From SHZI01 sp049290495 (GTDB taxonomy: Bacteria > Pseudomonadota > Gammaproteobacteria > Steroidobacterales > GCA-2729495): DNA of 5,074 bases. The DNA lies in the NCBI GenBank assembly GCA_049290495.1, contig JBATNV010000030.1, positions 1-5,074 on the forward strand, written 5' to 3'. Below the pieces are notes generated by a model. That model saw only the letters and a list, made by a program, of their open reading frames with translations. It searched no databases and was not told the DNA's origin. Made by a program: the position numbers and the translations under genes. Positions 1 through 5,074 of the stretch are shown piece after piece. The first letter of the stretch is position 1, and every line of letters begins with the position of its first letter.

Positions 1-3
1 GGC

Positions 4-342
4 TCAGACAGCTTCACTGCCTGTTTCGCCGGTGCGGATGCGGATAACTTCATCGAGCTGTGTGACGAAGATCTTGCCGTCGCCGATCCTTCCGGTGCGT
101 GCAACGTTGACGATTGCTTCGATAACCTGTTCGGCGATGTCGTCAGCGACTGCCAGCTCAAGCTTGGTCTTGGGCAGGAAATCGACGACATATTCGGCAC
201 CACGATAAAGCTCGGTGTGGCCGCGCTGGCGGCCGTAGCCCTTCACCTCCGTGACCGTCACGCCATTTACGCCCATGTCGACGACGGCCTGACGTACATC
301 GTCGAGCTTGAAGGGCTTGATGATCGCGGTGATGAGTTTCAT
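4..342 (-). CDS. glnK: Nitrogen regulatory protein P-II (GlnK type)
   Basis: This is a complete 112-residue PII signalling protein, the usual family length. PII trimers sense 2-oxoglutarate and ATP/ADP in the cytoplasm and control the ammonium transporter AmtB, glutamine synthetase adenylylation and the NtrB/NtrC system. The N-terminus MKLITAIIKPFKL is typical. The T-loop (about residues 37-55) carries Tyr51 within ELYRGAEY, the known uridylylation site, and the B-loop TGRIGDGK (83-90) and the C-terminal RIRTGE are intact. Residue 54 is Asp, as in E. coli GlnB, where E. coli GlnK has Asn; from memory Pseudomonas GlnK also has Asp, so this does not decide the paralogue. I call it glnK because it is divergent from ubiK-comM and has its own sigma-54 promoter. 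The ATG at 342 is preceded by a GAGGA ribosome site. amtB would be expected beyond the left edge, but that is not visible. Confidence 0.95.
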   Translation of the reverse strand: MKLITAIIKPFKLDDVRQAVVDMGVNGVTVTEVKGYGRQRGHTELYRGAEYVVDFLPKTKLELAVADDIAEQVIEAIVNVARTGRIGDGKIFVTQLDEVIRIRTGETGSEAV

Positions 343-351
343 GAAACCGGG

Positions 352-356
352 TCCTC
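352..356 (-). promoter_or_regulatory. Ribosome binding site of glnK
   Basis: On the minus strand GAGGA lies 9 nt before the ATG at 342. It supports that start codon, which also gives the canonical MKLITAIIKPFKL N-terminus of the PII family. Confidence 0.7.
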
Positions 357-408
357 GTGTGTCAAGTCATCTATAGCTGCTGTTTTGCCGTCATTTGCCG
401 CTTGTGTG

Positions 409-421
409 GCCCCGGTGGGGC
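409..421 (-). other. GC hairpin in the predicted glnK leader
   Basis: The leader RNA would contain GCCCC, a three-base loop, then GGGGC, a perfect 5-bp stem extendable by G-U pairs. It falls near the 5' end of the predicted transcript, about 24 nt after the start inferred from the sigma-54 promoter. It has no U-run, so it is not an obvious terminator. A role in leader stability is a guess. Confidence 0.3.
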
Positions 422-454
422 TGGCACGATCTCCGGCAGCTGACAGCAGGACTA

Positions 455-470
455 AGCACGATCTGTGCCA
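455..470 (-). promoter_or_regulatory. Sigma-54 promoter of glnK
   Basis: Reading the minus strand, TGGCAC is followed by five bases and GTGCT. This matches the sigma-54 (RpoN) consensus TGGCAC-N5-TTGCW at all positions except the first T of the -12 box. The critical GG at -24 and GC at -12 are exactly 10 bp apart (GG at 468-469, GC at 456-457). The implied transcription start is near 444, giving a leader of about 100 nt before the glnK ATG at 342. Sigma-54 control of glnK-amtB is established in E. coli and other proteobacteria. The call rests on motif match, spacing and orientation. Confidence 0.8.
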
Positions 471-489
471 GTCATGTCGAGGCCGTATG

Positions 490-505
490 GCGCAAGGCTT
501 TGCGC
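490..505. repeat. Palindrome between sigma-54 promoter and enhancer
   Basis: GCGCAA and TTGCGC form a perfect 6-bp inverted repeat around a GGCT centre, with TTTTT following on the plus strand (506-510). Its centre lies about 53 bp upstream of the predicted glnK start and about 34 bp from the centre of the NtrC-like site. That spacing resembles paired NtrC sites at nitrogen promoters, so it may be a weak second site. On the plus strand it also looks like a short intrinsic terminator, but no gene reads into it from the left on that strand. Which role is right is unresolved. Confidence 0.35.
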
Positions 506-523
506 TTTTTCAAACGACGCCGT

Positions 524-540
524 TGCCTCATGCTGGTGCA
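524..540. promoter_or_regulatory. NtrC-like enhancer binding site
   Basis: The 17-bp stretch matches the enterobacterial NtrC consensus TGCACCAWNNTGGTGCA at all but two positions. The right half GGTGCA is perfect; the left half reads TGCCTC. Its centre (532) is about 88 bp upstream of the transcription start predicted from the sigma-54 promoter, a normal distance for an NtrC upstream activating site. It is also about 80 bp before ubiK, but that gene shows no sigma-54 promoter. The binding claim is inference from the motif and its position. Confidence 0.65.
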
Positions 541-605
541 GTCGGCAGCGACGTCTGGCGCTTTATGGGGCGCTATTCAGCACTTTCGGCGCAGGCCGGA
601 TGTGC

Positions 606-610
606 GGAGG
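606..610 (+). promoter_or_regulatory. Ribosome binding site of ubiK
   Basis: A strong GGAGG lies 9 nt before the ATG at 620. It decides the start of the small ubiK gene against longer in-frame extensions upstream, which would run through the regulatory region and lack family similarity. Confidence 0.75.
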
Positions 611-619
611 ACCTGCTTA

Positions 620-874
620 ATGGATGCAAAATCTATCGAGGATCTGGCCCGCAAGCTGGCGGCGAACGTGCCCGGCAGCATGCGCGTCGTTCAGGCTGAC
701 CTGGAGCGTAACTTCCAGGCGCTGCTGGCCAGTACCTTCGACAAGCTCAACCTCGTCACCCGCGAGGAGTTCGACGTGCAGCGCAAGGTGCTCGAGCGTA
801 CGCGCGACAAGCTCAGTGCACTCGAGGCAGAACTCGAGGCCATCGAATCGCGACGGACCGGCAGTAACGGCTGA
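620..874 (+). CDS. ubiK: Ubiquinone biosynthesis accessory factor UbiK (YqiC/BMFP family)
   Basis: This 84-residue protein matches the UbiK/YqiC (BMFP) family, whose members are usually about 80-100 residues. The N-terminal half (about 1-45) is an amphipathic helical region including DLERNFQALL. The hallmark VTREEFDVQRKVLERTR follows at about 46-62, leading into a C-terminal coiled coil (about 50-78) rich in Leu, Glu and Arg. UbiK is known to bind UbiJ and assist the late hydroxylation and methylation steps of aerobic ubiquinone synthesis, and it can associate with membrane lipid. No signal peptide is seen. The ATG at 620 was chosen from the GGAGG site and family length. I found no convincing sigma-70 promoter upstream. 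comM begins 24 bp after the stop and in the same reading frame, so co-transcription is likely. Confidence 0.9.
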   Translation: MDAKSIEDLARKLAANVPGSMRVVQADLERNFQALLASTFDKLNLVTREEFDVQRKVLERTRDKLSALEAELEAIESRRTGSNG

Positions 875-898
875 GCGGACCACTGCGGCGCCCCCAGG

Positions 899-2425
899 AT
901 GCGCCTTGCCACTACGCTGACCCGCGCCCAGCTTGGGCTCAAAGCGCCAGAGGTCGTGGTTGAAGCGCATGTGGGCGGCGGCCTTCCGCAGTTCACCATC
1001 ATCGGCCTGATCGAAACTGCGGTACGCGAGAGTCGCGACCGTGTACGGGCGGCGATCAGCCAGTCCGGGCTTGAATTTCCGGACGGGCGGATCACCGTCA
1101 ACCTCGCGCCGGCCGATCTGCCCAAGGGCGGCAGCGGCTTCGATCTGGCCACGGCGATTGCGATTCTGGCGGCTTCCGGTCAGGTACGTCCGGAGCGTCT
1201 CACCGGCATCGAGTTTCATGGCGAACTGGCGCTTTCCGGCGCACTGCGTCGGGTACCCGGTCTCTTGCCGGCGCTGATGGCAGCGCGACGCAGCGGCCGC
1301 TCCGCTGTTGTGCCGTCAGCAGCCGAAAGTGAAGCGGCCCTGCTCGGCAGTGCCGGTATCAGCCTCGCTGATCAGCTGCTCGATGTGGTGCGTTACCTGA
1401 ACGGTACGGGGGAGTTGCGTGCCCCGGCACCCATTGCAGCGACCGTGGCAGCGAGCCCACTTTGTAGCGAGGATCTTGCCGATGTGCGCGGCCAGGCGCA
1501 GGCGCGGCATGCGCTCGAAGTGGCGGCAGCCGGTGGGCACCATCTGTTGTTCAGCGGTCCACCAGGCACCGGCAAGACCATGCTGGCCCGACGTCTGGCG
1601 GGCCTGCTGCCCGAGATGACTGAAACCGAGGCCCTCGAGTCAGCAGCAGTGTATTCCCTCGCTGGCGGCATCACCGGTTTCCGGCAGCGGCCGTTTCGTT
1701 CGCCGCATCACACTGCGTCAACTGCGGCGATGGTCGGCGGTGGCGGTAACCCCCGTCCCGGAGAAATTTCGATGGCTCATCGCGGCGTGCTGTTCCTCGA
1801 TGAGCTGCCTGAATTTTCGCGCGCGGTGCTTGAAGCCTTGCGCGAACCGCTCGGCACCGGCCAGGTGACGATCGCCCGGGCGCTGCGCACGGTGGAATAT
1901 CCCGCGGCCTTTCAGCTGGTCGCTGCGATGAATCCCTGTCCCTGCGGTTTCGCCGGCGATCAGACCGAGGCCTGCCGCTGCACGCCTGAACAGGTGCGGC
2001 GCTACCAGTCGAAAGTCTCAGGTCCGCTGCTTGATCGTGTCGATCTGGTGGTCAGTGTCAGTCGGGCAGGACTGCGCGATTCCTTATCGGGTAATGGCTG
2101 TTCCAGTGTCGAGACTTCAGCCGTGGTGCGCAGCCGGATAGTCGCCGCGGTGGCGCGGCAGCAGGCCCGCGCTGGCGTGCTGAACGCGCGGCTCGATGCG
2201 GCCGGTCTGCGCGACCATTGCCATCTGCCAGCCGATGCCCAGGCCTTGCTTGAGATGGCTGCCAACCGCTTCGCGCTCTCTGCACGTGCGCTCGACAGTG
2301 CCCGCCGTGTGGCACGGACGCTGGCCGATCTCTCCGCTGAGGAGTCGATCAGCCGCGCACATCTCGCCGAAGCGCTCAGCTTGCGCGCCGACCGCGGCAA
2401 AGCGGATGGCTTGATTGCCGGCTAA
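899..2425 (+). CDS. comM: ComM/YifB AAA+ branch-migration helicase (Mg-chelatase-like)
   Basis: This 508-residue protein is full length for ComM/YifB. It is known as a hexameric DNA helicase that drives branch migration to widen heteroduplex during natural transformation. Domains in order: an N-terminal Lon-protease-like (S5-fold) domain, about 20-170, with ESRDRVRAA and VNLAPADLPK; then a Mg-chelatase-type AAA+ core with Walker A GPPGTGKT (220-227), RPFRSPHHTAS (264-274), Walker B GVLFLDELPEF (296-306), sensor-1 region AAMNPCPCG (342-350), arginine-finger segment SGPLLDR (374-380), and a C-terminal lid with SARALDSARRVARTLADL (461-478) bearing the sensor-2 Arg. Four Cys (347, 349, 359, 361) form a possible metal site. 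No in-frame start exists between the ubiK stop and ATG 899. The ribosome site is weak, with AGG abutting the ATG, suggesting coupling to ubiK translation. Cytoplasmic. Confidence 0.95.
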   Translation: MRLATTLTRAQLGLKAPEVVVEAHVGGGLPQFTIIGLIETAVRESRDRVRAAISQSGLEFPDGRITVNLAPADLPKGGSGFDLATAIAILAASGQVRPERLTGIEFHGELALSGALRRVPGLLPALMAARRSGRSAVVPSAAESEAALLGSAGISLADQLLDVVRYLNGTGELRAPAPIAATVAASPLCSEDLADVRGQAQARHALEVAAAGGHHLLFSGPPGTGKTMLARRLAGLLPEMTETEALESAAVYSLAGGITGFRQRPFRSPHHTASTAAMVGGGGNPRPGEISMAHRGVLFLDELPEFSRAVLEALREPLGTGQVTIARALRTVEYPAAFQLVAAMNPCPCGFAGDQTEACRCTPEQVRRYQSKVSGPLLDRVDLVVSVSRAGLRDSLSGNGCSSVETSAVVRSRIVAAVARQQARAGVLNARLDAAGLRDHCHLPADAQALLEMAANRFALSARALDSARRVARTLADLSAEESISRAHLAEALSLRADRGKADGLIAG

Positions 2426-2427
2426 GG

Positions 2428-2464
2428 TCGACCAGCTGCGCGGTCGAGTGCGGCTATGCCGCGC
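2428..2464. terminator. Tandem hairpins in the convergent gap after comM
   Basis: Two adjacent inverted repeats fill the 44-bp gap between comM and the leftward membrane-protein gene. The first is TCGACC (2428-2433) with GGTCGA (2442-2447) around an 8-base loop. The second is a 7-bp stem with one G-U pair (2448-2454 with 2458-2464) around TAT. Neither is followed by a T-run on either strand, so they are not classic intrinsic terminators. Their location between converging genes makes a role in ending transcription in both directions plausible. Confidence 0.35.
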
Positions 2465-2469
2465 TACGC

Positions 2470-3132
2470 TCAGCCCGGCTTGAGAACGCTTAGCGCGACG
2501 ATCGCGGCGATGAATAGCCAGAGCAGTACCAGTACGGTCGTGGAGCTTTTGTATCGACTGCGCAGACGCTGTTCGCGTTCCTCAGTCGAACCTTCCACCC
2601 GTATGGTGTGCCACACCGCAAAATAGTGAATGAGTTCGAAGCGTATGCCGAGCCCGCTAACGATGACTGCGGCGAACAAGGCCAGCTTGATTGCCAGCCA
2701 GCTCGCTATCGAGAAGTAGCCCATCAGGGCGCCGACAGAGACGGTCACGGCGGCGAAGATTGCTGCGTACCGGATGGCCCGGTCGATCAGCCCCACGGCA
2801 CGACCGCCTGGGCTGCTTTTCAGTCGGTGGGTCAACTCGACCAGGGCCAGCCAGGCAATTCCCAGCAGCGTGGCAGCGCCAGCCAGCAGGCTTCCACCTG
2901 GCAAATATCCGAGCAGGGCACCGAGCGTGGTACCCAGCCAGACCTGGAGGATCAATGCATAACGAACATGCTGGTCTACATCCAGCACATGCTCGAGCAG
3001 CCGATCCCGATCCGCGAAGGGCATAGCCGAGGCCCGCGATACGTAGCGGAAGGTGCTGTTGATGATGAGGTCCGAACCGAGCCAGTAGCCCACGACAAGG
3101 ATATGCGCGACAAGGATGGCGTGAATCAACAT
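2470..3132 (-). CDS. Predicted six-helix integral membrane protein, function unknown
   Basis: The protein has 220 residues and six likely membrane segments at about 2-22, 58-77, 81-100, 122-140, 143-162 and 197-217. Arg/Lys-rich loops at 29-57, 101-121 and 163-196 would face the cytoplasm, placing both termini outside. His4 and His10 lie in the first helix, His55 sits at the start of the second and His102 follows the third. Histidines at such places recur in small membrane haem or copper proteins (CopD, HemJ), but I see no diagnostic motif, so this is only a hint. The ATG at 3132 starts 7 nt after the stop of the flavoprotein gene, with only a weak GGGA upstream. It is therefore probably translated by coupling, as the last gene of the operon. 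The terminus KPG is followed by TGA, and comM converges 44 bp away. I do not recognise a named gene. Confidence 0.85.
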   Translation of the reverse strand: MLIHAILVAHILVVGYWLGSDLIINSTFRYVSRASAMPFADRDRLLEHVLDVDQHVRYALILQVWLGTTLGALLGYLPGGSLLAGAATLLGIAWLALVELTHRLKSSPGGRAVGLIDRAIRYAAIFAAVTVSVGALMGYFSIASWLAIKLALFAAVIVSGLGIRFELIHYFAVWHTIRVEGSTEEREQRLRSRYKSSTTVLVLLWLFIAAIVALSVLKPG

Positions 3133-3139
3133 GGCGGGC

Positions 3140-4792
3140 TTATCCCAGCTCCTTTACCGAATTGCTGCGGGCCTTGTCCGCAGCTGTGTTGTCGACGGGC
3201 AGGCCAAGCACGCCGGGGTTCATCAAGCCGTGCGGATCGAGCCGGGATTTGATCGCGACGAGCAGCGCACGATTCTCCGGCATCAATTTATCCACGTAAG
3301 CGTAGGTACGTCCCAGCTGGTTCGAGGGCGCTCCGAGGGAATCGAAAAGCGCCAGTGTTTCGCTCTGCAGGCGCGCCACCAGGTCCCGCGCAGCCGGGTT
3401 GGGCGGTGGCTCGGTCAATCTCCTCAGGTGCTCCGGATCAGGTATCGCGCGATGCAAGGGCAACCAGCTGTCGAACCAGTGAAAGACAGTTTCGAAACTG
3501 AAGGCATGCGTCTGCATTGAAGTCAGCAGCGTGGACAGCTCGACACCCGCCTGCTGGAGCCTTGCCCTGTGTGGCTCGATCATCTGATTGAATGCATCGA
3601 TCAGCTGCAGCGCCTCGCTGTGCGGTACCTTGGCATTCAGCGCCATCCAGCGTTCGCCGGCGGGCCCGAGTACGCCATTGAGATTGTTGAATGGTGCGGC
3701 ACGCACGGCCACCGGGATCGAGGCAGGTATCTCCTTGCCACCATGCTGTTCGAGGAGGCGTCGGCACAGTTCGAGATCGGCTTTGGCAGCCGCAGCACTG
3801 CGTCCCGCGCAAACGAGATGCAATGACCAGGCGCCGGCCGGCACGACGCCTTTCCCGGCGGCAACGAGGCGTGCGCCGGCCTTCAATCCCGCCAGCAGAT
3901 TCTTTTGATTACCAACGACCCGGCCCAGGGTGGCAATGTCACCCTTGAGTGTGCCGCCAGCCAGGTTTCGGGATGTGGTCTGGGCATCGAACACATACGC
4001 CTCTTCTGCCGCGCCCGACCGGGCTATCGCCGACAGCGCCGTCGCCGCTGAATGTGCGTCCGGGAAAGCGCCGGACAGGTACTCGGTGTCCTGCGGCATT
4101 TCGATCAGCCTGAATGTCGCCTCGGTCTTGATACCCAGCGCACCGCCATCGTGCACAAACAGGCCGGTAAGGTCCGGACCGTGCGTCCGGTAAAACGGTT
4201 TACCGTGGCGGAATCCTGCCTGGCCGGTGCGCAGAATGCGGCCATCGGCCGTTACGATTTCCAGTCCCAATACGTTCTCGGCGGCGCTGCCATATCGTGC
4301 AGTGCCGAGAAATACGGCACCGTTGGACAGCCCGCCGCCAACAGTCGCGCGGCGTCCGGAAAAAGTTCCGAAGTAGGGAAGACGTAGCCCGTGTGGGGCG
4401 AGGTGTTTATAGATGGTTTCCCAGGTCGTGCCGGCACCGACGGTTACCGTCATGTTGTCGGGGTCAAAGTCGACCACGCCTTGCAGGTCAACGGTGTCCA
4501 CAACAACCGAGGACACCGATGCGGGGCACACGCCACCGGTGTAGGACATGCCACCACCGCGGGGCACCAACGCATAGCCTGCTGCGGAAATCTGTTGCAC
4601 AGCGCTCGCCAGCAGCTGCGTGCTGGACGGTCGTATGACGGCGGTTGCCTGCTTGCCCTGTGAATACAAGTCGCCGGACAGCAGTTCACACTCACCTGTG
4701 CTGGTGATGACCCGTTGCGTGCCCAGAATATCGCGCAGTACGGCGACCAGTTCGGCAGGCGGGCGAATGGTATGCGGGATATTTACGGGCAT
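3140..4792 (-). CDS. FAD-binding oxidoreductase, PCMH/VAO superfamily (GlcD-like)
   Basis: This 550-residue flavoprotein has the N-terminal FAD_binding_4 fold (about 50-230) shared by glycolate oxidase GlcD, D-lactate dehydrogenases and the vanillyl-alcohol oxidase group. Visible motifs are the FAD loop VPRGGGMSYTGG (76-87), VGAGTTWETI (118-127), TVGGGLSNGAV (150-160), RYG with NVLGLEIVTADGRIL (173-187) and DLTGLFVHDGGALGIKTEA (207-225), where most relatives have SEGTLGI. The C-terminal part is a FAD-oxidase_C-like cap ending in DPHGLMNPGVLG (519-530). There is no signal peptide or membrane helix, so it should act in the cytoplasm or at the inner membrane face. The substrate cannot be read from the sequence; hydroxy acids or phenolics are family possibilities. 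The ATG at 4792 was chosen because it gives a family-like length and follows the yciI stop by 13 nt; a longer open frame to 5020 would overlap that gene. It shares an operon with the YciI and membrane-protein genes. Confidence 0.88.
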   Translation of the reverse strand: MPVNIPHTIRPPAELVAVLRDILGTQRVITSTGECELLSGDLYSQGKQATAVIRPSSTQLLASAVQQISAAGYALVPRGGGMSYTGGVCPASVSSVVVDTVDLQGVVDFDPDNMTVTVGAGTTWETIYKHLAPHGLRLPYFGTFSGRRATVGGGLSNGAVFLGTARYGSAAENVLGLEIVTADGRILRTGQAGFRHGKPFYRTHGPDLTGLFVHDGGALGIKTEATFRLIEMPQDTEYLSGAFPDAHSAATALSAIARSGAAEEAYVFDAQTTSRNLAGGTLKGDIATLGRVVGNQKNLLAGLKAGARLVAAGKGVVPAGAWSLHLVCAGRSAAAAKADLELCRRLLEQHGGKEIPASIPVAVRAAPFNNLNGVLGPAGERWMALNAKVPHSEALQLIDAFNQMIEPHRARLQQAGVELSTLLTSMQTHAFSFETVFHWFDSWLPLHRAIPDPEHLRRLTEPPPNPAARDLVARLQSETLALFDSLGAPSNQLGRTYAYVDKLMPENRALLVAIKSRLDPHGLMNPGVLGLPVDNTAADKARSNSVKELG

Positions 4793-4805
4793 GACAGGGC
4801 CTGGA

Positions 4806-5074
4806 TCAGCCGGGCTGTCGCCAGCTGTTGACCAGATCCTTGAAGGCATGAATACGGACATGTGGCCACAGGCCAGCCTTGTTGTACGGATCAGCATCGA
4901 TGATATCGATGACCTGCTGCTTCGACTCTGCTTCGATGAGCAGCATGCCGCCGGCCGGCGCGCTGCCGTCATCACGCATAAACGGGCCGGCCAGCCTGAT
5001 CGCGCCGATATGCCTGCCAATATGCGCCATGTGTTCCTTTAGCAGCGGCTCGCGAATACGCATGTTGTCCGCAA
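4806..5074 (-). CDS. YciI-like protein, 5' end beyond the window
   Basis: The frame is open to the window edge, so the gene is partial. An ATG exists at 5063, but the codons before it (Ala-Asp-Asn) continue the frame, and YciI proteins usually begin about a dozen residues earlier with a beta strand and a DKP-like stretch. The true start is probably off the right side. About 88 residues are visible. Family features, numbered from that ATG, are the conserved His (11 or 14) in KEHMAHI, AIRLAGPF (21-28) followed by Asp-Asp-Gly, GGMLLIEAES (38-47), DADPYNKAGL (56-65) and a final strand VRIHAF (69-74). YciI proteins are small dimeric ferredoxin-like-fold proteins, some with muconolactone-isomerase-like or dehalogenase-like activity; most have no known function. 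It precedes the flavoprotein gene by 13 bp and is probably co-transcribed. Confidence 0.88.
   Translation of the reverse strand, partial: ADNMRIREPLLKEHMAHIGRHIGAIRLAGPFMRDDGSAPAGGMLLIEAESKQQVIDIIDADPYNKAGLWPHVRIHAFKDLVNSWRQPG

Noticed and set aside
360..365. Perfect TTGACA (-35-like) on the minus strand just before glnK
   Set aside because: A -10 box at 17-bp spacing would fall on the glnK start codon and reads ATGAAA, so it cannot drive normal glnK translation.
422..438. Plus-strand sigma-54-like TGGCACG facing ubiK
   Set aside because: With GG at 423-424, the position needed for GC (435-436) reads GG, so the invariant GG-N10-GC spacing fails.
395..619. Longer N-terminal extension of the ubiK frame and an overlapping plus-strand frame from 217
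   Set aside because: The extension crosses the glnK regulatory sites and has no family similarity, and a GGAGG site supports ATG 620. The frame from 217 runs antisense to glnK and looks like a high-GC shadow.
617..1219. 200-residue minus-strand open frame opposite ubiK and comM
   Set aside because: Two well-recognised protein families are encoded on the other strand. This frame shows no recognisable domain.
2608..3252. 214-residue open frame on the plus strand opposite the membrane-protein gene
   Set aside because: Low-complexity Gln/Gly/Asp-rich composition with no domain. The minus-strand frame has a coherent six-helix topology and operon spacing, so this is its shadow.
4793..5020. Upstream extension of the flavoprotein frame to an ATG at 5020
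   Set aside because: It would overlap the YciI gene in another frame, is rich in Ser/Arg as expected of a shadow frame, and adds 76 residues not expected in the family.
5061..5063. ATG at 5063 as the start of the YciI gene
   Set aside because: The frame continues open to the window edge with family-like codons, and the protein would lack the N-terminal strand of the fold, so the gene was called partial.
1..5074. CRISPR arrays, tRNA or rRNA genes, insertion sequences, phage genes, attachment sites
   Set aside because: No repeat-spacer pattern, cloverleaf, transposase or phage-like protein was seen on either strand by eye.

Overview
The window looks like chromosomal DNA of a GC-rich gammaproteobacterium. 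The evidence is a GlnK-type PII gene divergent from a UbiK (YqiC/BMFP) gene followed by comM/yifB, a gene order I know from Pseudomonas-like genomes, plus GC-rich codon use throughout. I cannot name the genus; a Nevskiales/Steroidobacterales- or Xanthomonadales-like lineage is a low-confidence guess. No mobile element, CRISPR array, tRNA or rRNA is visible, and the window reads as core genome plus one small, poorly characterised operon.

Left part (1-874). A complete PII nitrogen-signalling gene (glnK) runs leftward, presumably towards an amtB ammonium transporter gene beyond the left edge. A 277-bp divergent intergenic region separates it from ubiK, which runs rightward. That region holds the clearest regulatory signal in the window: a sigma-54 promoter with exact GG-N10-GC spacing facing glnK (455-470) and an NtrC-like enhancer site about 88 bp upstream of the predicted transcription start (524-540). 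A second palindrome (490-505) lies between them. This is the layout expected for nitrogen-limitation control of glnK.

Middle part (620-2425). ubiK encodes a small coiled-coil accessory factor of aerobic ubiquinone synthesis. comM, 24 bp downstream, encodes a full-length AAA+ branch-migration helicase used in natural transformation. The two are probably co-transcribed, although their functions are unrelated. A 44-bp convergent gap with two hairpins follows.

Right part (2470-5074). Three tightly spaced leftward genes form a probable operon: a YciI-family protein (5' end off the window), a 550-residue FAD-binding oxidoreductase of the PCMH/VAO superfamily, and a 220-residue protein with six predicted membrane segments. 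The gaps are 13 and 7 bp. The arrangement suggests a cytoplasmic flavoenzyme working with a membrane partner, but substrate and pathway are unknown. This module is the best candidate here for something undescribed.
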